Shown: positions 32,829 to 43,659 of the stretch, piece after piece | Numbering within the stretch: position 1 is the stretch's first letter | Layout of the letters: each line of letters begins with the position of its first letter | Assembly: GCA_029204225.1 (NCBI GenBank) | Contig: CM055096.1 | Span: forward strand, 377,001-441,000 | From: Diphasiastrum complanatum | Taxonomy: Eukaryota; Streptophyta; Lycopodiopsida; Lycopodiales; Lycopodiaceae | Reading direction: 5' to 3' | Length of the DNA: 64,000 nucleotides | The notes under the pieces: model-generated | What the model was told of the DNA's origin: nothing | Databases searched by the model: none | Seen by the model: the letters and a program-made list of their open reading frames with translations, nothing else | Program-made: the position numbers and the translations under genes

Positions 32829-34048
32829 GAGGGAGCATGAATGGGTCATGTACAGTGTGTGTGCTTAAGAATGTCTTTGCTATTGCATGAATTGTTCTAA
32901 TTGTGTGTAGAACTACTTGTGATCAGTGAACACAATCGCTTAGAAAGAGAGCTACTTTATCAATCACAAATGCAAGAGATTAAGCCAGTGACTGAGGTGT
33001 CATAGATCACCATGTACTAAGCAAAAACAAGACATAAAGAATAGCATTATTGCAATAACAGAAATGAAATGCACAATAAAATATGTACATTAAATAATTG
33101 GATGCACAATAAATTTGTACACAACTGCAATATCACTGTGTGAATCACTGACGTAGAAACGTCGGCCACTGTAAATATAAATCACTAACATAGAAATGTC
33201 AGTTGTTGTTAACTACTACAGAAAAACAATGTGAATCCATAGCAGTGTGCCACGATGTAGGATATCGCAAGACAATAAGTGATGGAAGGCTGAAACATCA
33301 CCGCAATAATACTACACGAATCACTAACATAGAAATGTTAGTTGTTGTTGCTTGTCGAAGGAAGAACGTGAACGCTGAGCAGGTATGCCTCTACTTTTTC
33401 TTCAATTGCTCATTTACATATATAGCAGCAAAAAGATCTTGTGCAATCCTGACTTTACAATTATAAAATAGTTAACAGCTACTAAACTAATCAATAGATC
33501 GGCTCATTCTTGGAGCGTGAAGACATATTGATCTGATACTTGGAATCCCTTGTAAATCCGTAGATGGACGACATGACACTCCTCGGCTTTTTGGCCTTTT
33601 CCTTTAGTTAAGGGCAACCTTTGGCATTTGTAGGGCACCTTCACAATTTTAAAGACAAGTGTCACATTTTTTGCCTGTCATAAACTGTGTGTAAAAATGC
33701 GGTGTCGCATTTTTCGGCTTTTAGAGATTGCACGTAAAAATGTAGTGTCACATTTTTCACATTTGTCGTCTGTTCATATTTACTTGTATTTCTACAGATT
33801 CTGCAACTGTCCCCTTTCTGGAAGTGTCGCAAAACACTTAGCCCCTCAGGATGGCCTGAGGGCAAAAAGGCGACAGTGTCGGAAATTTAAGCAATAGTGT
33901 CAGGTCTTTCACCTGTGAAAATTCTTGAGTAAAAATGCAATCTGTAGGGACAACACGAGTAAAAATGCAGACTTGTTTTGCCAACAGTTCTATAGGAAGA
34001 TAATTAACAGATCCTCAATACCAATTGAATTTCAGAGAAATTCAAACA
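32829..34048 (-). repeat. LTR of family G, copy 1 (truncated)
   Basis: Over 1.2 kb collinear with 38112-39355, about 90% by eye. Minus-strand start is TGTTTGAATTTC at 34048. About 60 bp are missing at the other end compared with copy 2. The purine-rich AATGGAGAG immediately to the right (minus strand) could be a polypurine tract, making this a 3' LTR of the element whose interior lies at 34049-34734. Confidence 0.8.
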
Positions 34049-34734
34049 CTCTCCATTAATGTGGATCTGTACTACAGAAAAGATTGGAAAAATTATGCTG
34101 ACAAACTATATGCTGAAAAATATAGTTTGCTTCCATCGCCCCACCTCAGGATTGATTTGGGAGTGTAGAGCTTCAGCATTAAACAATCTCAACAAAGAAT
34201 CCTTGCTGCTACACGGGTTTTGTAACCTCTTTTGAAAGTAGAATAAGTTATCCTAGTTTGATAACCTTTGTGTGACAGTAGGAAAATCTAGCATCTTGAT
34301 AAAAGTGAGGAATGAAACCTCTTCATTTTTTATCTTTATGGGAATGAAACCCATTGTTGAGGAATGTAACATTTATGATCAAAAGGTCTTCAAGAACTGG
34401 CCCTATCATATCAAAGATGTAATTGATGAATAAAGCCTCTTTGATTCTGATCCTTATGGGAATGAAACCTCTTTGCTCAGACGACGTTGACAAAATCATC
34501 TTGATAACTTGTTGTTGTTTGCAAAGTATCTTGGATAGCAGAGAAAAAAAAACGATATTGACAATTTAAGACAATGTCTCAGAACATAAAATCTTTTCAC
34601 ACATACTGTGAACTCATTTCAAGTCGATTAATAGACTCTAAAAGATCTGAAATGGTGATCAAAACTCCAAATTTAACAAATGACAAATCTATCTCACATA
34701 GTAGAATCAAGATAACATGTTAGGTTCATAACCC
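34049..34734 (-). mobile_element. Short noncoding interior of a G-type LTR element
   Basis: Between the G LTR copy 1 and a primer-binding site at 34735-34746 lie 686 bp without any gag-pol motif on either strand. It contains a repeated GGGAATGAAACC(C/T) motif (near 34338 and 34459). A noncoding interior between large LTRs fits a LARD or TRIM-like non-autonomous element that would rely on proteins from others. Confidence 0.55.
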
Positions 34735-34746
34735 GCTCTAATACCA
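34735..34746 (-). promoter_or_regulatory. Primer-binding site, degraded
   Basis: Minus strand TGGTATTAGAGC, one mismatch to the initiator-Met site, followed to the right by TGTTGGAGAATC, the same LTR edge seen at 38051. The LTR beyond it diverges from family G after about 22 bp. Confidence 0.6.
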
Positions 34747-35882
34747 TGTTGGAGAATCAAAAGATCAGGACCTTCAATTCTCTTGGTACATGCACTACTG
34801 GTGACTTAGTAGGTGAACACAAGAACAGAGTAAATTTTGCGGAAGCGATGAGCAGACAGTCAGCAAGTTAATCAGACAGCTAGACAGAACGTAGAAAAGC
34901 ATTGCAGTATTGACACGAATCTGAACACAGAACCAGACAGAGTTGTAATCAGATTAAGTATAACATAATATACAAGTCAATAAAGCATGTGAGCACAAGA
35001 CAATAGCGGGCGTAACCACGTGCTTCACAAAGCTAACTACGATCTGTGAAGGTCATGAGCCTATTACTGACAATTTGTCTGATAGAAAAAAAAGAATCGA
35101 TGCGCGAAGGCATCTAACCTCTGTCTATAGGATAGACACACATGTGTGGAGCATGTTCCCACGTGTGAAACTAGTGTACTTTTCATGTACGTACATATGA
35201 TTCAATTCAAGTTCTAGTGGCTAAAATGGCCAAAAACTAGTTTTCTAGAGATACGACACATGGCACCAATCTAATGATTGCATGAGCCAAATATTTTGAA
35301 TAGGTGTCACATCCCATGTGTAGAGGACAGATCACACATGTGGAGATAGCTGAAGTAGGTGAGTTTTTGCTTCTAGAAGATTTCCATGAAGATCTCCATA
35401 TAGTAGGAAAATACACCAAAAATGCCCAAAATGGAAAGTTTTGATCCACGTGTCAAATTGCATGATGGTGACAAGGCATCCTCACACGTGTGAGATCTGA
35501 TGCATGATCAGTACCTCGAGCTCCAAAAGTGTATATGTAGAGGCTTATTTGGCCATAATCAATGTGAGACACCAATCTTGGTTTTGGAAGCAATTTTGAG
35601 TGATTCTCTCCATTTGTCTAGATTTGTTTTGATTGTTTGGAGGTTCTATCAATGTGTACTTGATTTTCAGGTTGGAGTCCGTACTCAGAAAATGTTTCAC
35701 ATGTGTGAAACCAGAAAGTACACCTACCTTCAATTAATGATTATTCTTGTTAGGATTTTGTGTCTAGAATTGATCTAGATTGATCTTAATCTCAAGTAGA
35801 TTGATAGTTCAAGTAATCTGACAACCAATCCCTCTTGAGGATCAGTTAGGATCCACTCTTGGTCCTTTTTTTACTTTTTGCA
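34747..35882. repeat. LTR sequences: minus-strand LTR start and plus-strand LTR of copia D
   Basis: The left edge is the LTR end adjoining the minus-strand primer site at 34735. The right edge, ...TTTTTGCA at 35882, adjoins the plus-strand primer site of copia D at 35885. The boundary between the two LTRs is not visible; repeated ACACRTGTG motifs (35136, 35160, 35336, 35485, 35697) suggest that at least 35150-35882 belongs to D. No ORF. Confidence 0.5.
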
Positions 35883-35884
35883 TA

Positions 35885-35896
35885 TGGTATCAGAGC
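35885..35896 (+). promoter_or_regulatory. Primer-binding site of copia D
   Basis: Exact TGGTATCAGAGC, two bases after the LTR end, complementary to initiator tRNA-Met. It lies about 590 bp upstream of the D gag ATG. Confidence 0.85.
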
Positions 35897-36485
35897 CTAG
35901 TACTAGAGGTTTTGTTGAAATTGATAGGGTTAATCCAAATCAAAGCCAAAATTAGCAGTTTTTTGGAAACTAGTCAAATTTTGTGTAGCGAGTTGGATTT
36001 GATAGCTATCCTCAAAAGTTTTGGTCCAGATCTTGTTGTGGGCTGTAGGAACCATTTTCACATGTGTGAGGCCGTACAGCTCCGGTTTTGACTGAGAAAT
36101 TTCAAAAATTTGTAGAATTTGACTCACATACCCAATTTGAGTGATTTTTGGTGCAAAATCAAGCACTTCTATAGTGAATCTAATAACTTGATTAGTTCTT
36201 GGATTAGATCAGCCAAAAAATTAAAATTGAAGCTTGAATTAGATGCACTAATTGATCTTCTCTGATTTTTTGAGTTTATGTTGAGGTTGAAGAGAGAAAT
36301 TGCTAAAAATCATAGATTAAGGAGTGATTTTGCAAGTTTGAGACTAGAATCTAAATTTCCATCATTCTAGATTGGTTCATGAGTGATAGGATTGAGTCTA
36401 TAAGCTTTCTAAATTGCTAGAAGACTTTAGGTTCATATCTCTTAGAGAAACCATAAGAGTTTCTAGTGCTTTTTCACATTCAAAA

Positions 36486-37677
36486 ATGGCATCAATGGGT
36501 GGTTTTTTGCTTGAAGCTAGTGAAAGACTTACATCCACTAATTATGCTACTTGGACAGTTCGAATGGAGTCTTTGCTTGTACTTCATGATCTTTATGACA
36601 TAGTACTTGAGGTGGAAGTAGAACCTCAAGGAGGACTTGAGTTGGCTAAGTACAAAAAGAGATGTAGAGTTGCATTACATTGCATAAAAATGAATGTAAG
36701 TAATGAACTTTTGAAAGAAATCTCATCTTGTACCACATCCAAAGAGGCATGGGATTCATTAAAATCCATTTATGGATCCAAGAGCACTTTAAGGATACTC
36801 ATGCTTAGGAATCAAATCCTTCAAAGCATGAAAGGAAGTAGTGAAAGTGCCCAAAATTATGTCTTTAGGATCAAATCTTTGAATAAGGAGTTGCCTTCTA
36901 TAGATGATAAAATCAAAGATGATGAATTGGATCAAATCATTTTGAATGGATTAGGAGATGATTATTCCAATCTTGTTCAAACCTTTTCTATTAAAGATTC
37001 ACTTCCTAGTATTGAAAAACTTCAAAGTGTGCTTGTTAGTGAGGAGAGTAAAATGTTTCATATCAAAAGTAGGATGAATTCCTTATCTTTGAATGATGGT
37101 GATGAAAAAGCTAACTTTTCTTTGAAAGGCAAGAAGAAGAAGTTTCCATCCAAGAAGACTCAAGACATGGAGATGGAGAACAAAGATGGAGCATCAAGTT
37201 CCAAAGGCAAGAGCAAGAAGGACAAGAAGAAGCTAAAGTGTTTCTTTTGTGGAAAAAAAGGGACATTTTGCATCCGAGTGCTACAAGAAGAAGAATTCCC
37301 AAGAGAAGGACAATCAAGGCAATTGTGCTTGAGGAGGAGGAAGAAGGCAATCTATCTTTGATGGTATCCTCACCACAAACATCTAATCAAGACACTTGGT
37401 GGATTGATAGTGGGGCAAGCTCTCACATGACTCACCAAAAAGACTACTTTTCTAATCTACTTTCTTACAATAGTTCTAAGAGATTTATCTTCATTGCAAG
37501 TAATCAAGAATGTGAGATTGTAGGTGTTGGATCCATTCCTTTATGTCTAGGATCATCTAAAAAAGTAGATCTAGACAATGTTCTTTATGTACCTTCAATT
37601 ACAAAGAACTTGTTGAGTGTAGGACAACTTATGGATAGTGGATTAGATGTACATTTCAAGCATGGACATGTTCCCAT
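36486..37677 (+). pseudogene. Copia D gag and protease, truncated
   Basis: ATG at 36486 (M-A-S-M-G-G-F-L-L-E-A-S-E-R-L) opens a UBN2 gag collinear with A, B and I. Earlier in-frame ATGs exist, but this one aligns with the other families. The knuckle C-F-F-C-G-K-K-G is followed by a frameshift at an A7 run (37253-37259), then H-F-A-S-E-C in another frame. A second, 2-bp loss near 37325 changes frame again, after which protease W-W-I-D-S-G-A-S-S-H-M and L-Y-V-P-S-I-T-K-N-L-L-S-V-G-Q read normally. Coding ends at about 37677 inside the pre-integrase region, where a G-family LTR fragment begins. It is nearly identical to element F (62645-64000), including the A7 shift. Confidence 0.88.
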
Positions 37678-37995
37678 AGTAGTGTGTCACGATTTAGGAT
37701 ACTGCAAGACAATAAGTGATGGAAGGCAGAAACATCACCGCAATAATACTACATGAATCGCTGACATAGAAATGTGAGATGTTGTTGTCTGCCGAAGGAA
37801 GAATGTGAATGCTGAGAAGGTCTGCCTCTACTTTTTTTTCAATCGCTCATTTACATATATAGCAACCGAAAGATGATAGGCTATCTTAACTTTACAATTA
37901 CAAGATAAGTAATAGTTGCTAAACTAATCAATAGATTGGTTCATTGTTGGAGTGTGAAGACGTATTGATCTGATACTTGGGATCCCTTATCAATC
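37678..37995 (-). repeat. Fragment of family G LTR, copy 3
   Basis: Matches about 38524-38840 of LTR copy 2, in the same orientation (AAGACAATAAGTGATGGAAGG and later ATTGATCTGATACTTGG). It joins copia D on the left and 40 bp of G interior plus the primer site on the right, as if a deletion had removed nearly the whole interior of one element. Confidence 0.75.
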
Positions 37996-38038
37996 CACCA
38001 CACAGTAGAATCAAGATAGCATGTTGGGTTCATAACCC

Positions 38039-38050
38039 GCTCTGATACCA
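38039..38050 (-). promoter_or_regulatory. Primer-binding site of a family G element
   Basis: Minus-strand TGGTATCAGAGC, exact, directly next to the LTR edge at 38051. Confidence 0.85.
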
Positions 38051-39355
38051 TGTTGGAGAATCAAAGGATCACACATGTTATAAATGAATGAACTGTGTGA
38101 GCCATTGGTGTGAGGGAGCATGAATGGGTCATGTACAATAGTGTGTGTGTTTAACAATTTCGTTGCTAGTGCATAAATCATTCTAATTTTGTGTAGAACT
38201 ACTTCCAATCAGTGGATGCAATTGCTCATAAAGAGAGCTACTTAACAATCACAAATGCAAGAGATTAAGCCAGTGACTGAGGTGTCATAGATCACCATGC
38301 ACTAAGCAAAAACAAGACATAAAGAATAGCATTATTGCAATAACAGAAATGAATGGCACAATAAAATATGTACATCAAATACAGTGGATGGACAATACAT
38401 TTGTACACACTTGCAATATCATGGTGTGAATCACTGACGTAGAAAAGCCAGCTACTGTAAATATAAATCACTAACATAGAAATGTCAGTTAATGTTAACT
38501 ACTATGGAAAAACAACGTGAATTTGTAGCAGTGTGCCACAATGTAGAATACTGCAAGACAATAAGTGATGGAAGGCGGAAACATCACCGCAGTAATACTA
38601 CCTGAATCACTGATAGTAGAAATGTCATATGTTGTTGCCTGCTGAAGGAAGAACGTGAACGCTAAGCAGGTCTGCCTCTACTTTTTCTTCAATCGCTCAT
38701 TTACATATATAGAAGCTAGAAGATCTTGTGCTATCTTAACTTTACAATTACAAGATAGTTAATAGGTGCTAAACTAGTGAATAGATCGGTTCATTGTTGG
38801 AGCATGAAGACATATTGATCTGATACTTGGAATCCCTTGTAAATCCGTAGATGGACGACGTGACACTCCTTGGCTTTTTGGCCTTTGCCTTTAGTTAAGG
38901 ACAACCTTCGACATTTGTAGGACATTGTTAGCATTTGTAGGGCACCTTCACAATTTTAAAGACAAGTGTCATATTTTTCGCCTGTCATAAACTACGTGTT
39001 AAAATGCAATGTCGCATTTTTTGGCTGTTAGAGATTGCATGTAAAAATACGGTGTGGCATTTTTTGCATTTGTCGCCTGTTCAGATTTACTTGTATTTCT
39101 GCAGATTCTACAACTGTCCCCTTTCTAGAAGTGTTGCAAAACACTAAGCCCCTCAGGATGGCCTGAGGGCAACAAGGCGACAATGTCAGAAATTTCAACG
39201 ACAATGTCAGATTTTTCGCCTATAAAAATTCCTGAGTAAAAATCCAAACTGTAGCAACAACACGAGTGAAAATGCAGACTTGTTTTGCCAACAATTTTGC
39301 AAGAAGGTAATTAACAGATCTTCATTACTAATTGAATTTCAGAGAAATTTCAACA
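38051..39355 (-). repeat. 5' LTR of family G, copy 2 (complete)
   Basis: 1305 bp. On the minus strand it begins TGTTGAAATTTC at 39355 and ends GATTCTCCAACA at 38051, followed at once by the primer site. No ORF. It contains repeated mini-hairpins of the form CTRACRT-AGAA-AYGTYRG (near 38430, 38467, 38604). Confidence 0.82.
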
Positions 39356-40189
39356 CGTGCCGGTGCGAGGGGTGCCCTGTCCCAAATCAAAAGAAAAAAA
39401 AAATTCTTGTACTACACTAACAAGGTTAATATAGATTTTGTAGTAAATAATGTCGAACCCTCTGAAGATAGCATTTGAAAGTTATGTATTTGGTACAATT
39501 ATGATTTATTTCGAGTGAAGTGGATTTGAGTGTTATTCTGGTTGTCAACAGACATTAGAAAGTAACCAATATTCCTTGTGTTGGGGGTGTGTAGTGCTAA
39601 TAATTCCTAAACAACTGTCTTGCCTCTATCAAATCGAATGAAATGCGTTCTACAGGTGAGATGTTATCAAAGTAATACGGTAGTATTACACTCAGGCTAA
39701 TTAAGGTGTCAACAGAGAGTCGAGAAATGTTCAATGTATTCGTGTTTGTGCAGACAATTAGTTAATCGTATTCGAGAACTGTTCGTTTCTAGACATAAGT
39801 CCTCAACAACTTAAATCCAAAGTTAGGGTTAAAGAGCACAAATAGTTTAAGAGTACATTTCAAACTTATGTCAGCTACAAGCAAGAACATTGATCAAAGA
39901 CTCAATTCCTCAGACAGGGACTGACATCTCAGATGTATACATACAGTTCTATCAATGATTGTGCTAGATTGTACCCACTTTATTTGAGTGCCGAAAAGAA
40001 TGTGTTTGCGATAGACGAATAAGAGGATTTTAAGACAGTTCTTTAGAGCATATTTATGGACATACATCAAACAATTGTAATGCACTAGAGTGCCTGTCTG
40101 ACGAGAGAGAATAATCCTCAACACTCTATTCACTTCTTAAACCTCTCACAAATACATAAACTCTTCCTCTTTCGATGATCAAGACATGT
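39356..40189. other. Unassigned sequence
   Basis: No gene recognised. TGTTGGGGGTGTGTAG at 39583 could start a plus-strand LTR, but no matching copy, primer site or end was found. Confidence 0.25.
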
Positions 40190-40319
40190 TTTACGGAACG
40201 AACAAACACACCTCTAAAACTACAGGTGCGTCGCTCCCGTGAAAAGGTCTAGTTAACAATTAGATTGAATGTATGTTTAATTATACCATAAGAGGTACAT
40301 TTAATTAAGAGTTGAAATT
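40190..40319 (-). repeat. Repeat X, second copy
   Basis: Reverse complement of 3520-3648, about 90% by eye over 130 bp. Neither copy has obvious termini. Confidence 0.75.
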
Positions 40320-40998
40320 ACTCTAGTTTAATATGTCGATTCATATTTAGTTGTTTCACGTAGATGACCTAGTAAAGGCTTATCCAAGGCAACGTTTTCC
40401 TTCTAGAGGTGTCGCTCTTAAATACAAGGCAAGTCTTTAGGAGATATATTATCGAAAAATGACTTAGGGCTCTTCATGATTTATATTTATCCAGATCATG
40501 TCTTCATTTTCGAGTATATCATGGTTGATATTCAATATTTAACAATTTTGTGGCATCACATATCCCGTTCCTCAAATGTGAAATGTCCTCGTGATTGTAT
40601 AATCTTTATTTCAAGGATCATTCGTGAATTATTATGTTCTTTATATATTTGTTAAGGTGAAAAGATATTTCTTCATATGGTCCTTCGTTTAGATATTTCT
40701 TCTACTTTAGAGAATATATGACTTGCTGCTTCTTGAATTGAATAGGTTGATTTGAGTTGATCTTTGAATTGTTGATGAGAATAGGAAAAACATCTTCAAA
40801 ACTTCAAAGATTAGGATTCAGCATCACATAGAAACATCACCATTACATAGGTAAGAATGAATATTCATGATAGATTCAATTCTTCATGTAATCATTGGGC
40901 TAACTCCAAATTTTGTTGAGCCTCGTACAACATCAAGGTTTCCTTTGATTTCATATAACAGCCAACTGGTAGGTTGCCGAATTCTTCAAGCTTAACAG
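40320..40998. other. Unassigned AT-rich sequence
   Basis: No motif or long frame. The right part (40890-40990) might hold a further exon of the gene-like block that follows, but I cannot support one. Confidence 0.25.
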
Positions 40999-41685
40999 GG
41001 AGCAATGTATTTGTCATGGTGTGAGGTCAATGCTGAGTTCAAGAGAGAGCTTGCGAAGCTGCCTGCAATTTTCTTGATGTGTCTCCAAAGCAAGAGGGAG
41101 AGCTATTGTTGGCCCTACATAATATCAACAGGTGAGGGCCAAAAATGTGTTGAGCCCTTTCTTTTGACATATTTGCCTCGCTTGGAATATCTCAACTACA
41201 ACCATCCATTTCTGTAATTTGTAGGCTCACTCGCGTGCATGTGCCACATAATATTGCGCACAATATATTCATGCTGCAAAAGTTTGGCGTTGCAGATAAA
41301 GAGACGAAGAGCAGGATGAATTGACTCTCTCTTCTAAGAGGGTAGTTTACAGGTATATTTTTTTCAATAGAGTCCATACATTGGCCATTGATGAAAGCAT
41401 TGTCACTCATGTTATGTTATGTTTCTTGCAGATGGCTCCTTTTATTTAAAAAGGGCAATATATCTAGCATGCCACCTGAAACAGTTGTATGGATGATCAT
41501 GGATAGTCCCAAGACAATGTTTTCTCATACGTGGAATGATGTTGGGTTGTCTAAGTGGGAAAGAAAAAACATGCCGTGGTGGCTGGAATACCCCATTGGC
41601 ACATATTTTCCTTCAGAAAAAAAATTGTTCAAGAGACAACAACATCTGAAGAAAAAGAGAGAACACCGAACAAATGTGAACCCAA
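40999..41685 (+). pseudogene. Exon-like blocks of an unrecognised host gene
   Basis: Three plus-strand segments look exonic. 40999-41131 follows an AG and ends at a strong donor (ACAG/GTGAGG); it encodes E-F-K-R-E-L-A-K-L-P-A-I-F. A segment beginning at 41225 follows TTTGTAG. A third begins at 41432 after TTTCTTGCAG and encodes P-P-E-T-V-V-W, W-N-D-V-G-L-S-K-W-E, M-P-W-W-L-E-Y-P-I-G-T-Y-F, then a basic helix. The tryptophan-rich third block looks like real protein. It runs into the presumed LTR of copia J at 41686, so the gene is cut there or the element inserted in it. I do not recognise the family. Confidence 0.4.
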
Positions 41686-41965
41686 TGTTAGAAATCAATG
41701 ATAAACTTCATTGATACACTTCTTAGTTATTGTTCACGATGTACTTTATTATTGATAGCTATTAACAACTACAACTAGCTGTAGGCTAGTCTAGTAATCT
41801 ACTCCTAAGTTTTCTCTCTCTCAATCAAGGTTCAGGTTTATATGTACATTTTACATTGAGTATGAAGTTAGTGTGATAGAGTGTTATTGTGTGTTCTTCT
41901 TCCTCCTCCTTACTTGGTGATTGCTTATGGTGAATGCTTGATGTTGCATATCTGATTGTTTGACA
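41686..41965 (+). repeat. 5' LTR of copia J (short)
   Basis: About 280 bp from TGTTAGAAATCAATG to ...TTTGACA, directly followed by the primer-binding site. The right end is firm because of the primer site. The left end is inferred from the TG start and has no second copy to confirm it. Short LTRs are common in plant copia elements. Confidence 0.55.
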
Positions 41966-41977
41966 TGGTATCAGAGC
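41966..41977 (+). promoter_or_regulatory. Primer-binding site of copia J
   Basis: Exact TGGTATCAGAGC directly after the LTR end. Confidence 0.85.
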
Positions 41978-42437
41978 TACCATACAGCTTGTCACAGGCT
42001 TCGGAATGAAGTGAGAAAGTCCTTCACAGGAGGTGAAAGCTTGGAGAGACAAAAAACGACTGGAAGAAATCCTTCTCACAATTATTAGTGGGAAATGAAG
42101 ACATAGTCCCAGAGGCATCGAAAAGGCTAGGGTAGCATCAAAAAGATTGAAAATTTGTTGAGTGAAAAAAGTTTTACAATATTTTTTTTTAGTCTTTGTG
42201 AAAAGTGCCATTTGTTAGAGAGTTGTGCCAAGAAATCTCTCATCTATTTGTTTGGGGTACCACAAATTACACCAGACAGTGTCTAGTAATGCCATTCAGA
42301 GTTTTGAGGCTCCGTACTTTTCACATTACTGATCTTTGTTTGTTTGAATGGTCACTCTCTTCGAAATCTTTGAAAGTGGAGAATCTAGAATATTCCCTTT
42401 GAAAGTTCTTATATTCTCTCTATTTTTCATATCCATA

Positions 42438-42672
42438 CCAATATCGGATCCAAGCGCGCTAGCTGAAGTGAAACTTTAGCAGTCGCACATCCGCACTCCA
42501 GTCCAATATCGCATGTTCGTACCAATATCAAATTCAAGCACACGAGCTAAAGAGAATCCCGAGCAGTCATACATCCATGCTCCAATCCGATATCGCATGT
42601 CCAATATCGGATCCACGTGTGCAAGTTAAAGAGAATCCTGAGCAGTCATACATCCATGATCCATTTCGATAT
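42438..42672 (+). repeat. Leader tandem repeat of copia J
   Basis: Three imperfect units of about 80 bp start CCAATATC(GG/AA) at 42438, 42522 and 42601. Each contains GAGCAGTC(A/G)(T/C)ACATCC and a GATATC palindrome. They lie between the primer site and gag. Confidence 0.75.
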
Positions 42673-42745
42673 CAGGTGTACAACTAGAAAAATATACAGT
42701 TCTGTGGTGTGGTAAATTTCTTGATCCGGACTCATCTATCCAATA

Positions 42746-43605
42746 ATGGCAACTCTAAGTGAGAGTACCCTTAATGAGTCAAGCAAATTGGAAGGAGCAA
42801 CTATGTAGTTTGGAAATTCAAATTGAAAAAACATTTTGATGGAAAAGGAGCTATGGGAGATCGTGACAGATGAAGAGACAAGGCCAGTGATTGAAAAAAA
42901 CCAGAGGACATTTGATAGGAGAAAATGGAAAGCACAAAATTTCATCAACTTATCAGTTAGAGATGCAATTATTCCCTAAATTTTGGATTTGGAAGGACCA
43001 AAAGAAGCATGGGATACATTGAAGGCATTGTTTGAGACCACAAACACATCTCAAGTGTTATTTCTGAAGAGAAGCTGTACACATTGCGGATGGATGATGG
43101 TGCAACTATTGTTGATCACCTATTGAAGATCAAAGAGATTCATGACCAATTAGTAGCAGTCGGAATCAGGATCGTGAGATTGTGCAATTGACATTGAATA
43201 GTTTGAGTGAGTCACATCAGATGTTTGTGACAAGTATAGCCACACGGGAAAATCTTCCAACCTATGAAGAGTTAGGTGGATTGCTCTTGCAGGAAGAACA
43301 ATGTCAAGAGAACTTGAATCATCGCCACAGGGGATTTGATCAAGCTCTTGCAGTCAGAGGACGTGGTGGCAAATTTGGTCATGGAAGACACCAATCAAGA
43401 GGTGGAAACTCAAATCGTAGATCATTCCAAAAATTTCAAGAACAATCCAATGATGGCCTGAATCGAGTCAATTGAGATCAAGGCCGAGGTCAAGGACGCG
43501 ACTATTCCAAGCAAAATAAACCTGAAAATTGTAGGTACTGCAACAAACCTGGCCACTAGGAGCGTGAATGCTTCAAGAAACAAAAGGAGATGGAACAAAG
43601 AAAAG
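42746..43605 (+). pseudogene. Copia J gag
   Basis: ATG at 42746 (M-A-T-L-S-E-S) opens a UBN2 gag of a lineage different from A, B, D and I: E-L-W-E-I-V-T-D, E-A-W-D-T-L-K-A-L-F, and E-I-V-Q-L-T-L-N-S-L. It has stops at about 42806 and 42978, a frame change near 43060-43180, and an R-G-R-G-G-rich tail. The knuckle C-R-Y-C...G-H-stop-E-R-E-C (43530-43571) has a stop just after the His. Particle protein of the retrotransposon; not functional. Confidence 0.85.
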
Positions 43606-43659
43606 ACAAATGGCAAGCGGGAAATTATTCTGATCAACATCAATTTGATGATTATTATT

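Noticed and set aside
32821-39355. Complete family G element spanning both LTRs with D nested inside
   Set aside because: Primer sites occur at both 34735 and 38039 and an LTR fragment lies at 37678-37995, so two or more G-type elements are needed; a single nested insertion does not explain the order.
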